This document shows, one piece after another, positions 1 to 11,429 of a stretch of DNA of 64,000 nt. This DNA comes from Melampsora larici-populina 98AG31 (taxonomy: Eukaryota > Basidiomycota > Pucciniomycetes > Pucciniales > Melampsoraceae), in assembly GCF_000204055.1 (NCBI RefSeq), contig NW_006768795.1, positions 549,971 to 613,970 of the forward strand, in the 5' to 3' direction. The translations under genes and the position numbers were made by a program. Under the pieces are notes generated by a model. The model ran no database searches. It saw nothing but the letters and a program-made list of their open reading frames with translations, and had not been told where the DNA came from. How positions within the stretch are numbered: position 1 is the first letter of the stretch; each line of letters begins with the position of its first letter.

Positions 1-327
1 GAAAGATCAGCTTGAATAAATAAACAATCACTTTTCAATGAATTTTGATTCTCACCAATCTGTTTAACTTGATCACAAACAGATTCACCTAATTTTGAAT
101 TTCTACCAATAAGATAAACTTGACTGATTCCTAATTGAGCAAATCTAATAGCTACTGCTTTTCCAATACCTTGAGTACCACCTTTACCATTCAAACCAAA
201 ATTTAAATCAAAAATCAAACATCGGGGTTTTTTGCGGGGATTTGTAGAGAGTTTATCTACCTGAGATCACAGCTGTTTTTCCTTTGAGGTTTAGTTTATC
301 GTTTGATAGTTTTACTTTAGTTGACAT
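1..327 (-). CDS. Short-chain dehydrogenase/reductase, N-terminal part (runs off window)
   Basis: Partial gene; only the first two exons are visible. Exon 1 is 261-327 (ATG at 325-327) and exon 2 runs from 181 off the left edge. The intron (GTAGAT donor, AAAG acceptor) joins in phase to give the cofactor motif SGGTQGIGKAVAIRFAQLG about 20 residues from the start, the glycine-rich TGxxxGIG loop of classical SDR enzymes, followed by YLIGRN, a segment that usually contacts NAD(P). The family are cytosolic NAD(P)-dependent oxidoreductases. The catalytic Tyr and Lys lie outside the window, so substrate and completeness cannot be judged. A separate coding-like frame at about 312-565 on the same strand overlaps the start in another frame; the SDR start is preferred because splicing restores the motif exactly. 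Confidence 0.85.
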
Positions 328-984
328 GATCGTATCTCAATCGAATATACGATTTCTTGTTGACCGAGCTGTTGACCAGTCGTGTCGATCACTTGATCTC
401 CATAAAGTCCGACCCCGTTCCCCAGTTGAGACAGTCGGGCTCGTTGCATCGGACCTCGAGCCCAAGGCGTCAAGTCACTCCGGTCTATATGTGCCCATTT
501 CTCAGCAAAATCAAAAAGATGTGGATCTTTTAACAATTTGAAATCCTTCTGGACTACATATAACCAGTTCTAACCTCAGGCTCAAAAGATATATTTTCAT
601 AAGTTACCACCACCACCACCATCACCAAAAACAACCTCCAATTTCATTTCCAAAACTCCTTTCAACAAATTCTCATATACGTCTTTTCAAGCCAAACCCT
701 TTCTCTTTCAAAAGAAAACCCATGTATACCTCTCAACCTTATCTCCTTGAACCCCTTAAACATATCTTTTACATCAAAGAGAGAAAGAGAAAAAAACCAC
801 AAGACTTGAAAACAAAAATGAAGTTTGAATTTCAAGTCTAAGAAGAAGAAAAAAGAGACATGGGTAAAAGAGAAACCAAAATGAAAGAGAAAAAAAAATC
901 TTTTAATATTTTCTTTTTTTCGAAAAAACCTATGTAATCAACTTTTTTGTGTAAAAAGAAGTCATAAAAAGATTTCCGATTTTT
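328..984. other. Intergenic; possible upstream ORF of the SDR gene
   Basis: On the minus strand an open frame at about 312-565 reads without stops after a possible acceptor (TTAG at about 566) and includes WAHIDRSDLTPWARGPMQRA. I do not recognise it; it may be 5' leader or a piece of another transcript. The rest (600-980) is A-rich on the plus strand with CACCAC repeats and no convincing gene. Confidence 0.4.
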
Positions 985-2576
985 TCAAACTCTTTGAATG
1001 ACCATAGCAGAAGCAGCACCACCCTAAAGAAAAAGAAAAAAAATCAAAAACTCAAAATCAAATTTAAAAAACAATCATAAGAAATCCTTCAACTCACTCC
1101 ATTACATATTCCAGCCAAACCAAATTCACCCGGTAAAAGTGAATGAACCAAACTAACGACGATCCTAGAGCCAGAAGAACCAATCGGATGACCTAAAGCC
1201 ACACCACCCCCATTAACATTCACCTTTGAATGATCGATGCCTAAGATCTTCATGTTAGCCAAAGCAACGACTGAAAAAGCTTCATTGATTTCAATCTTGG
1301 ACATATCTGAAATCTTTAATCCTGCTTTTTTCAAGGCGATTGGAATGGCTAAAGTAGGTGCGATTGGAAAATCAATCGGATCACATGCTGCATCTGCATA
1401 AGCTATTTGACCCATCCATCCATCAAAAATACAAAACCAGGTGGTTTAGAGTTAACTTCAGATGATTTTTTGGGAAGGAGGGAAAACCACATACCAATGA
1501 TTTTAGCCAACTTCTTAACCCCCAACTCATCAGCTTTTTCACCCGTCATCAAGACCACAGCAGAAGCCCCATCATTAAGAGTCGAAGCATTAGCCGCGGT
1601 AACAGTTCCACCTTCCTTCTTAAAGACCGGTCTCAAACTCTTGACTTTCTCCAACTTGATATTCTTATACTCTTCATCTTCCACCACACTTGTAAGTTTT
1701 CCAGTTCGTTTATCCATAATCTCAATCGGAATGATTTCTTCTTTAAAAACGTTTTGCGACCATGCTTCTGTGGCTCGTCTGTATGATTCAATCGCATATT
1801 CGTCTTGGGCTTCTCGACTGATCGAATGATCATTGGCTGTTTTTTCCGCACAGTTTCCCATATGGATTTGGTTGTATACGTCCCATAATCCGTCTTTGAC
1901 AATCGAATCAGATGCTTGAAAGTGTCCAAAACTGGCACCGCGTGGTAAATAGAATCTAAAGAAGAAAGAAATTCAATGAGAGAAAACAAGTTAAATGAGA
2001 TTTGGATTTCAACATTCATTCAATTTTCCCAAAACACACTTACGGTGAATTACTCATAGATTCCATTCCACCAGCAACCATAACCGATCGATTCCCAAGT
2101 TGTAAAGCTTGAGTAGCCAAAATGATCGATTTCATACCACTAGCACAAACCTTATTAATAGTAGTAGCTTCAGTAGAAGGAGAACAACCTGAACCGATGA
2201 CGACTTGACGAGCGGGACTTTGTCCAGTATTAGCTTGTAAGACATGACCCATAAAGATTTCTTCGATTTGATTAGGTTGAAGTCCTGCTTTTGAAATTGT
2301 TCCTTTAACAACTTGAGATCCTAGTTCGGTAGCTTGTAATGATTTTAATACACCTGACATCGATCCTACTGGACTACGACCAGCTGAGATAATAAAGACT
2401 TCTGAAAAATTAGAAGAGGTTTGTGGTGTTGAATGAAATCCATTGGTTGAACTCATTTTGGAAGTAGAGAAATGAAACGACGGTGGTTGATGATGATGGT
2501 AGTAAGAAGAAGTGAAGACTGATGAGAATGGTTTGGCAGTAGTACTTCTGAATCTGATGATAGAGAAATGAGTCAT
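985..2576 (-). CDS. ERG10: Acetyl-CoA C-acetyltransferase (acetoacetyl-CoA thiolase)
   Basis: Condenses two acetyl-CoA into acetoacetyl-CoA, the first step towards mevalonate and sterols (or the reverse in mitochondrial degradation). Four exons: 2044-2576, 1495-1955, 1098-1402 and 985-1023, all GT-AG, total 445 residues, a normal length. Thiolase landmarks are all present: the nucleophile loop [19 protein letters not shown], the NEAF motif ([12 protein letters not shown]), the GHPIGSSG motif, and the C-terminal CNGGGAAS loop with the second catalytic Cys. The first 40 residues are rich in Arg, Ser and Thr and lack acidic residues, like a mitochondrial presequence. A second Met (MSSTNGF) follows at residue 41 and would give a cytosolic form. 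No key residue is missing. Confidence 0.95.
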
Positions 2577-3662
2577 GATCGATGGAACAGGTTTTGGTGT
2601 TTTGTTTTATTCATTCTACGTAATTCGATATTCTTCTATTTGACTCCTGTATTGACCCCAACCGATTTGCCCGAACAGTGAACTTGATGCATAAGTGGGG
2701 CGCAAAGTAATTTAAGCACTCTTTCTCATTTCTTCACTTGAACTTTGAAGACATTTAACACATCAAACCCACCAATGAATCAGATAAATTCAAACTTCAT
2801 GAATCAGCCCATGACTTTTCTTAAGAATTGATCTCCTTTTGAGTCTTGAGAATCAGATGTCGGGGAATGAAAGTGGATTTACACTTGATTTCAAATTGGA
2901 TAGGAGTGAATATGTTGTAAAAATACCGATCTACGTGTTTCTTCTTCACATTTTGTAATTCCTCATATCCTCCTGTCTGTGAAGTGCATTTCTTTAAGGG
3001 GGGAGGATCAACAAAGATTTCTGATAAACCCAAGTGATGGTCACGAGGAATGGCTTACACTTAGACAGAGATTATGACTATCAGTGGGTACAGACAATTA
3101 GAGAATGTGTTTTTGCGCCTCGTGACAAAAGAGATACAAAAAAGGCTCAAGGCTCGAGTCTTGCTTTGGCCATATAAATCTTGGAACCTTAACATCTTCA
3201 ACAAAGTTTCCAAAAGAAAACCTAAGCCCAAAATTGCAAGTGAAATTGATATTTGATATGTCCATAGTAATTCAATATGAATTGAGATAAAGTGATAAAG
3301 TGAAAACTAAAGTACAAAGGTAAAAACTCCCAATTCAAGAAGGGGGGGAAGAGTATAGGAAACATAGAACTGATGAAGGGAAGAATAAAAGAATATCGAA
3401 TACATACAATCAAAACTTAAAAAAAACATAACATACACAAGTTTTTCCCACTTCAGGGGGTTCAAGAAATACCAGATACTTATAAAGGTGATCAAGAGAA
3501 AAAAGAATCAAAGAGAAAAGATACATGATAAGAAACCGGTCTAAAGAAATATCACAACATCTGGTACTTCCAATCAATGAAAGTCTACATCAATTTGGTA
3601 AAAACGGTTTTACAAAACTCAGACTCACCCACTTCTTCTACAACACCTCATGAATCGTCTTT
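2577..3662. other. Intergenic region
   Basis: Between the ERG10 start and the 3' end of the next minus-strand gene. Only short, low-complexity reading frames occur. The part next to 2576 should hold the ERG10 promoter; I see no clear element. Confidence 0.6.
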
Positions 3663-4803
3663 TCACTTAGCTGTCTTCATTTTATCTGCCAATCCCTCCA
3701 AGGCAGTCTTAGCAGCTAAAGCAGTTTCCATCCTATTTTTAATATCACTAGTCTTGATAACGTCTTGTAATGTTTGAGAAATATCTTCTCCAGTAGGTAA
3801 TCTTCCACCTCCTGACTTTGCATCTACGAATTTGGTGACCAAAGCTAAGAAAGCAGCGGCAATTCCATCTAACATATCTTTTGACATGGGTGGAGAACTT
3901 GCGGCTCCTGCGGCTCCAGAAGATGGAGTAGCACTCGAAGGCGAAGGCGTGGCTGTACCGGTTGAAGCGGTTGCAGCTGAAGGCGAACCACGACCGCCAC
4001 CGCCCCTCATCTGTCGTTTGTTCTTGCTACTTGTCCTAATTTCAAACTCATGGTCAGTGATGGGTCTCGATTAAGCCAACATAGAGATGTAAAAAATTCT
4101 AATTTACCCAGTTCCTCCAGACTTTCCACCTTCAGCAAGTTTTCGGTCTAGAAGCCCATCGATACCAGTTTTATAAGCGCGCAAGGCTTGAGAGAATTGA
4201 CTTGAATCTACACTTTCAGCCGCCTTAGACATCGCTTCTGAAATCTCAGCTGCAGTAGGTAACTCCAAATTAGCATCTTTGAGAGCTGAAAACTTGGCAA
4301 TCGTCGTGGCCAATCCTGCTGAAATCCTATCAACAGCTCCCTTGATGATTGCATCCCCACGACCGGCTCCTCCACCTCCTGCGGCTCCTCCAGCTCCTGC
4401 ACCGAGTTTTCCTTGACGTTTATTCAAACTTTTTTTAAAAAATAAGATATTTAACTATTAGTAAATCAAATCATCTAGAAGTCAAAGGAAATTGATTGAA
4501 AAAATATTCATAAAGGTAAAGTTAATTTACCTTCTTGTTAAGAATAGATAAGAATTTTCTTGAGAAATTTCCGGAGCTCTAGCCCTCAAGCTTCGTGTAT
4601 CACGACTACGAATTCCCCTGTGAATGTATAATAGCGCTAAAATGTTAATCTCAAGTATAGATAAAAGAAAGACTTAAATTGACTGACCTGATAGGATGAG
4701 AAGCTTCAGGTCCAGCTGATGCAGATACATAGTTTCCGGTACCATAAGATATGAAGCAGACGATTGTTAATAAATTAGTTAAGAAATTGAATGAGGAATG
4801 CAT
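3663..4803 (-). CDS. Secreted protein with duplicated domain, each copy preceded by a KR (Kex2-like) site
   Basis: Four exons: 4688-4803, 4531-4617, 4108-4428 and 3663-4035; 298 residues. Residues 1-29 are a signal peptide (hydrophobic LTNLLTIVCFISYG core). Exon 2 is Arg-rich (RSRDTRSLRARA). Exons 3 and 4 are copies of each other: both begin with a short basic stretch ending NKRQ, continue with a Gly/Ala-rich linker, then a helical-looking domain of about 70 residues with the shared pattern KF..(K)....LPT..(D/E)IS....TAL/QAL..KT...GL.D(R/K)K. Both introns before these exons are phase 2, as expected for exon duplication. KR is the classical Kex2 cleavage site, so the precursor may be cut into two Ala-rich products in the secretory pathway (inference). 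No catalytic motif and almost no cysteine in the mature part. Family not recognised; effector or cell-wall role possible. Confidence 0.75.
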
Positions 4804-6240
4804 GATCGTTCAAAGCTTATAGATTGAAATTGAAGAATAGAAATGAAGATAGTTAAATATTTAAGTTGGTGAACACTTTTGACAAGAAATTTTATACACT
4901 AATAGATCTGGATTGAGGAAAGAGTTGAAGTTGAAGGTGAATGGTACAAGGCAGTGATAGATACCTTATCTTCAAGGGAAAGTCAAAATAGACCACAGCT
5001 TTCATTTCAACAACAAAACGCCCAGCTCACATGGAACGATACCCGCAAGACTTCGAGCGCCACGGTTCATGATCAGAATGACCTATTTCCGCGCCAGCGT
5101 GGGTTGTGATCGTGTTAAGGTCATTTTCGGCTCAGCAGCTGATGACGAATCGGTTGGCGTGGCCCCGAAAACTCTTCACTTTCGATGTGATCATTAGGCT
5201 GAGTACTTTCACAGGCTGAGGTTTGAAGATCAAGTGACGAGAAGGGACGTGCTGTTTGTTGATAACTGGAAGTTCACAGGTCTTGTCTTATCTCGAACTC
5301 ACTACCATCAAGGGTTTCAAATACGTAGATGAAGGGAGAAGCGAATTCCTTCGTGTTGACCGCCTGATTTCTCAAGGTTCGATTAGATGTTGCAATGTAA
5401 ATGAAAAAAATCTTGAGGCAAAGAACCTTATTGAAAACAAGGATTTGATGAAGGAGACTTTTGATTGTCAAATCGTATCTCATTCTCATCATGAGAAGGA
5501 GTTCCGGTACCAAGGGTACGTATCGAGATGATTATGAATGGTCCATGAATGGTTCAAACTGATATTCGTATTTATTTCATTTGGCTCCCTTCGTATCGAC
5601 TTGTTTCTTTGAAATACAATTCGTGCTTATCGTAAGAGGTTCTTTATTGCCATCGGAAGCAACACATCAACAAAGTCGATTTGCTGAGGAACCATCAGAT
5701 CAGTATATGCGTATCGTTGTGAACCTGTGTAATACAGTCAAACAAGAAGTGAGTTATGTGTACTACCCTGTCACTCAGGTGTCACTGTTTCCATTCAAAT
5801 CTAACTTGGCATTGTAATCTTTTTCATTTCTGTTTTCCTGACTTTTGAATACCTCAGCTCTACAATCTATCCTCGAGACTCGTTACGCCCAGTGAATGTA
5901 CTTGAAGGATCACCGTTCAGGTTGAAAAAACCACACAGTCATTGAAAAATTGGTTTAGAATACTTCCTTTGAAAACAATTGTATTGAGGTTTCACAACAC
6001 ATCAGTTTTATATATTTCAAATGAAACACCAAAGAAGGAAAGTATATTTTCCTTCGGAATATCTCACATAACCAAACACAAAGATGTACACACAAGAGTT
6101 TAACATAATGCAAACGTTCAGATAAGAAGATGATGGATTTGTCCTTAAAGATAAGCTATGTAGTTGAAATAAAGCAATAAGAAGACATGACTTGAAATTG
6201 AATTCAATCTGGTATGAGTATACTTTCTGAGAAAGAAAAA
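4804..6240. other. Intergenic region
   Basis: Upstream of the duplicated-domain secreted gene and downstream of the GPI-like gene. ORFs at 5256-5531 (plus) and 5274-5513 (minus) overlap each other, lack splice support and family features. Nothing else supported. Confidence 0.55.
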
Positions 6241-7625
6241 TCACATGATGATGGTTTTCAAGATCAAGCCTAAAGATAACAGAGAAATGTGAACAATCTC
6301 AAATCCTTTGAAGTTGAATGTGTGACAGGCTGAAGATGTCTGATCTTTGGGAGGGAGTGGTGATCCATTGCTCATAGCATCAATATTTGGAAGAGGCATT
6401 GGGATGGTTGCATTGGTAGAGTTTGCTGTACTACCTTGTGCACTGGGAATGGTGCCCTGATTCCCAAAGAAAATGAAATTATCAGTATTTCATGACATTA
6501 AAGTGGAAAACATGAATCTTTAGAGTTCTTTCAATATTCTTGTAGCTCACATTTTGATAACTTAAAGTGGTATTAGAAACCCAAGACTTGATAGCTTGAC
6601 ATCCTTTTGGAATGAACTTTTTCAAACTTGTTTTCATGCTGCTAGAGTTGAAAGGAAAATGTATACCCGAAGGCCCTTGTGCTGGAATTGAGGTGGTGAC
6701 ACCTTGACATCCAAGTTGTGCTACTTGATGACCTTCCTGAAAATTTCATTTGTGATTGTTTTTCAATTAGCTTTTTTCTACACATTCTCACTTGAACTTT
6801 GAAAACATCATGTAGGTACACACCCTGCAAAGCTCAATAACATCCCCTATAGTACGAGGTCTGTCCTGATATAAAGTCCCGGAATTAATCTCTATTTTTG
6901 AGGATATATCCACACGCTCTTGTGTAATAGATAACTCAATAGAAGCAAATTTTGATCTCAACCCATCCATGTTGGATTGGACTGGAGCGCAGTAAGGTGA
7001 TTTTGAAGGGGCAACAGCACATGTATTGATGTCTGAAGTGGATGTTAGCTTGACAACAGTATACATCACTTTGGAAATTTGAGTCTTTGTGGATTGTATG
7101 GTCGAAACTGTCTTGGTATATCCCTTCTCCTGGCACTTTGTTTGCAGAATTTGTAGATGAGTGTATAGTGTGGAAAGAGTGACCAGCGAAGTGGCTGTGA
7201 CTACCATATAGCCATGACCTACAAAACCAACATGGATTCAGTTTTAAAAATACTCAAAAGTTGATGTTCTTCAAATTCAAAGCTAGGTACTCACTATCAC
7301 ATGAGCCACTGAGTTTGGTACTTTTAATGGTGGTTTCCATGGAGGTTTGGCCAGTGAAGCTCGACGTTGACGCCCAGTTACTCTTCAACTCTTCAGCATA
7401 AGTCTCAAGACCTGGCAAGGAGGTAAGATCAACGGCAATATACTCTTTGATCAATGCCCTCCAATTCGAGCTGAAGCTCGAGTGCGAGACGCTGGTGGTT
7501 TGACCGGAAGAACCGGAAGCTGGGTTCATTCCTCTTTTGAGTTGCTGATGCGCCCGTGTAGGATGAAATCCGGCTTGAATGACCAAAATGGGCCACAAGG
7601 TGTTGAAAAGAAAGGAAGTGTGCAT
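6241..7625 (-). CDS. Secreted protein with C-terminal hydrophobic tail (candidate GPI-anchored)
   Basis: Four exons: 7295-7625, 6824-7218, 6551-6736 and 6241-6456, all GT-AG with matching phases; 375 residues. The N-terminus MHTSFLFNTLWPILVIQAG is a signal peptide, with LKR just after it. The body has two Cys-containing domains (CAVAPSKSPYCAP; LGCQGVTTS; IPKGCQAI) and Ser/Thr-rich stretches. The last exon has N-linked sites (NSTNATIP), a Ser/Ala segment and ends in an uninterrupted hydrophobic run (VHISLLSLGLILKTIIM), the layout of a GPI-attachment signal. Domain not recognised. The start at 7625 is chosen because it begins the signal peptide; an upstream in-frame ATG would give a cysteine-rich leader of little sense. 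Likely sits at the cell surface (inference). Confidence 0.75.
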
Positions 7626-9639
7626 AATGAGTGATAAGAGTTCACCGAGAACACTCTCTTTGTACTTAGTGCGTCGAGGTTTACAAAGTAAAATTATGCA
7701 GCAAAAAGTTTCACAGTGGTGCAAAGTGTGAGGTTATTACGATTTAAAGAATGTTAAGCAGTAAGTTTTAAAAGAGAGTTGAAGCTGCTGTCTTATCTAT
7801 AACTCAGGAAGCACGAATAATAATAATAAAAGTGAATTAAGTTGGACACAAAAGCGTTCTAGTACCAGAGAAAGAGAGGAATTTAAAGGCTTTGATTTAC
7901 CCGCATCCAGTGCTTACTATACCAGTTTCTTCCTGAACAAAGCCTGTTCCGAGTCGACGAGAACTACTTCATCCGTGGGACGCGTTATCACTCGCGCACA
8001 TATCGTCGTCAAAACATTCCACTCCCACACCGCCACTCACTCCAACAACGGTCGGATCCTATAAGCTTACCCGACCGAACGTCTGAAATTTCCATCCTAG
8101 CACAGCCTGTGGTTAATATTTGCGAGCTGTCTATCGAAACAAGCTCGAACAAGTCCATTCGCTGAACCATACCACTCCACTCCAGCGAGTTTTTGCTATC
8201 GACTCGAAGCTAAATACCACCGCGAACGCGAGTGATTCGCTCCCCGCCGAGTCCCTGAAGCGCTATGGATTTGGCACCACTTTGTTTTCTCGGGCAATGC
8301 GGCGCAGGAAGAGGTGTCTGGCTGGAACCATGTGAAAAACATGATAAACATGAAACAGTCTCTCACCCTCACCTCTTCAAAGCATGAGGATAACGGTGCC
8401 AGCTCTGAAGGATACATACCAATACTTAATCCGCTTAAGGAGGTGCAGAAGATTACAGGCACCGCAAACTCTTGTTTACCAAATCACCCTGGTAAACTAC
8501 ATAGTCTCCTGACTTCTCGCTTGTTTGGTTAGTGCAAGATGCGATAGCGCGATTTCGCCCTTTATTTCAAGAAAAGGAGCTACAGCCTGTAGCACATAAG
8601 TAGTTGTAATTGTGCATGACATCACCAAGCCCATACCTTTGCTGTCTGAAAAGACTCTGGTGAAGTCAAAACAAAAATTATTGATCTCGATGTTCTGGAG
8701 ATCCACTGAGTCTCTGGTTGATTGATGGTCTTCCCGAAAAAAAGTGAGCAAAGAGCGTAGGTTTTTACGAAATGGATTTGAGGTCTAAAGTGTTTTGTTC
8801 GGAGGTTGAATGAAGGTACAGGCTTTTATGACCATGTATGTCACATGATGAGTTTTATGATGGCGTAATGAAGAAATGCAACTTCAACGCACACTTTGAG
8901 AAGACGATTGCTTGAAGTGTAAAGGTTCAATTCACAAGGGGGCAAGACTAAGGTATTGATAAAAGGACTACGGAATGTAGAATTGAAAGATGCCCTTGCT
9001 TTTTTGAAGGAGACGATCATGAACCATGTCTCTTGATGTGAGTTTGGAGTCAAAAGATAGAAGAAATCAGATTGGGCCATCCGTGGGGACTTGGTTATGC
9101 AGACCCTTGAGTTTCAAGAACTTTGGTAGTGTCATTGAAACATGTAGACAACACCAAGCAGCTTCATCTTTTCAATTTGCGCCTTGATAACCATCATTGA
9201 AGTGTACAAAAATCCCTCCACACGAAGGCGAGTTTGCAGCCTTGGCATCACAGTTCCTCGATTGATTGATTGGGTCTTTAGATATCGTGACTTGAAGATT
9301 TCTAGAAATGCTCAAATCACATCAAACTTGAGCAAGTTCCTCATGACCTCACTAGTCTATTTCACCACAGAATCATGTCTCATAGCAATTGTTTGAAGGT
9401 TTCATCTCATTGGGTGCTCATGTTAATATTGAGAGACTTGACCATTTGAGACATCAGTAGGTTGCACGTCAGTCTACTAGCATAACGCTACATGTCTTTC
9501 CCAAAGTAAGTTGTGAATTTATCTGTGGTTTGGTCTATCAATCACAAACCGATGATGAAGTTGAAATTGCCTTGCTTCCTTGATTATATTATCTTATCTG
9601 CATATTTTACAAGGTGATATCACAATGGGAATATCCCAT
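7626..9639. other. Intergenic with unclear ORFs
   Basis: 2 kb without a convincing gene. Minus-strand frames at 8497-8751 and 8196-8462 carry a hydrophobic segment (VMSCTITTTYVLQAVA) and lie next to a repeat that also occurs upstream of the secreted gene at 9640-10131, so they could be the decayed partner of that gene. No splicing solution was found. 9080-9600 shows nothing. Confidence 0.4.
8731..9020. repeat. Diverged direct repeat, copy 1
   Basis: About 290 bp, aligned by eye with 10291-10590 in the same orientation. Shared blocks include GCGTAGG near the left end, CTTTTATGAC, the 20-base core AACTTC(A/G)ACGCACACTTTGAGA and GGCAAGACT. Probably an old segmental duplication of 5' flanking DNA. 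Confidence 0.7.
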
Positions 9640-10131
9640 TCAGAGCCTGGCAAACCAATGCCTCAACATAGCAAGATGTCCAGCTAGGAATACCCAGGTT
9701 AACTTTGTGGAGAAGGGTGTGTCAGCCGCCAAAGAGCCCGCGCCAGGACGAAATTTAATTGCTTTACCACTTCCACCCTTCAAGATCCTTCTATCGGCCA
9801 ATTGAATCGTCTTGTATTGTTCAGATTTTACATCGAGGTGTTGGTCAAGCGTAGAAGGTCCCAAAGCTGCTTCTTTTGCGTCGTTCGCTGCTAAAGGAGA
9901 TCCCAATTCCCACTTAGGAGGCGGTAGATGTGCAAGTCTTTGTCCTTCGGCTAGTCTGTCCTGCATCTCTGTAAAAGAACCCGACCAAGCCACTACACCA
10001 GAAGTATCACCCAGAGTGCCATGAAGGGCGGTACCAATATCTGCGCTTGGTCCGGGTATTCTCATAATTGCAGCTGAGGTTTGAGAGATGATTCCTAAGA
10101 GAAGTCCAGAAATTAGAGCAGACGACTTCAT
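9640..10131 (-). CDS. Small secreted protein, 163 residues
   Basis: Single-exon frame. Residues 1-20 (MKSSALISGLLLGIISQTSA) form a clear signal peptide. The mature part has no cysteine, is rich in Gly, Ala and Leu, includes WSGSFTEMQDRLAEGQRLAH, a dibasic ADRRILKGG, and ends with a mildly hydrophobic stretch (LTWVFLAGHLAMLRHWFARL). No family recognised. The 5' flank (10291-10590) is duplicated at 8731-9020. Candidate effector or wall protein; function not known. Confidence 0.65.
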   Translation of the reverse strand: MKSSALISGLLLGIISQTSAAIMRIPGPSADIGTALHGTLGDTSGVVAWSGSFTEMQDRLAEGQRLAHLPPPKWELGSPLAANDAKEAALGPSTLDQHLDVKSEQYKTIQLADRRILKGGSGKAIKFRPGAGSLAADTPFSTKLTWVFLAGHLAMLRHWFARL

Positions 10132-11429
10132 GTTTCTTTCGTGACTTGAATATTGAGACCTCAGAGCTCTTGAAAGTGATGAAGGGAAAAAGTAAGGATG
10201 GGTAAATGGACATTGTACGTCAGATTTGTGTAAGGATCACACGGGACAAAAAATTGATTGAAGAAAATTAACTGACTGTGTAATTGATGGTCGTCTTCGA
10301 ACTGGAGGGAGAAAGAAGCGTAGGTCTATATGAAATGAATGAGGTTCAACCACGTATAAAATCGGTTTGAAGAATGACTAGAGATCAAGCCTTTTATGAC
10401 TATTACGCCTGATTAGCTTTATGATAGCTTGATGAATAAATCCAACTTCGACGCACACTTTGAGAAGGTAATGACTTGAATAAAGACCGGTAGCTTTGCA
10501 AGGTTCAGATATCAAGGTGGCAAGACTGAAGAATTGATCAAGGGAATAGCGAAGGACCGAAGGGTGTCCCTGTTATTTGAAAGACAAAATGACAGTTTTT
10601 AAGCGACTGAATCAAACCCCCAGATATGCGTGTTTGGGACTAACATACCATTTCCTTCAAACCGGGAGTGATGAAATATGCATATGGGCCCTGTGCCACG
10701 ATGACTATGCCGGATCACAGTGATCACTCAAACAGGAGGAGTTCCTTTAGCCACGACTTTTCACCTCACTAATAGCGGTGTTTAGCTCTTGTTTCGTCAT
10801 GACTTGTTTTCAAAACCATCAAGCCACCCACGCAGAAACACGTTTCACTCAATTATCCAACGTTCTCGTCCAGCTGCATGTGGCTAGTCTTTCTCCTCAG
10901 TTCCTCAATCAAGTCTATCAATCGTCTAATCTTCCCTCAACACTTTCTGAGGCGGTCTAGATTCAAACCCTCGAAGGAGTAGCCCAAGTCGTCAATCAAT
11001 CATCGCGTTCGACTTTTGAAACTCCTGCGGATATTGGATCAAGATCAGATTGAGGAAACTAGTCATCTCTCGTGTTACTGCCCCCATAGGATAGTGCATC
11101 AAACTCTTACTTTTATCACCTAAAAGGGAAACCTAGACACTGAGATATGGATGTGTCGGGACTATATCATTGGAAGCGTGATGTATTGCGGAGGAGATCG
11201 TGTTTGATCTAATCATGACAGAAGTGCGTATCACATGAGCGGCCCACTCCCTAACTGACCACAAAACGCCCAGAGATCCCCTCCAGACTGTCGCTCGCAC
11301 AAGAATCATATCCTCGCCTTCTTTTCTAGCAAAAAGTTGCTATCCAAACTCAAGATTCACACATTCATTCGATCGTAACCTGCATTTCTGAATCGTATCT
11401 CTTATACCTTCAACACCAATCATCGCGAG
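10132..11429. other. Intergenic between divergent secreted genes
   Basis: Separates two divergently transcribed secreted-protein genes and so should hold both promoters. Contains repeat copy 2 (10291-10590). No other feature seen. Confidence 0.55.
10291..10590. repeat. Diverged direct repeat, copy 2
   Basis: Partner of 8731-9020. It starts about 160 bp upstream of the start codon of the secreted gene at 10131, on the promoter side. Confidence 0.7.

Noticed and set aside
312..536. Minus-strand ORF just upstream of the SDR gene
   Set aside because: Protein-like, but overlaps the SDR start in another frame and has no family match or firm splice sites; kept only as a note.
1407..1829. Open plus-strand frame of 140 codons over ERG10
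   Set aside because: Exact antisense of the thiolase second exon, whose motifs and splicing are unambiguous.
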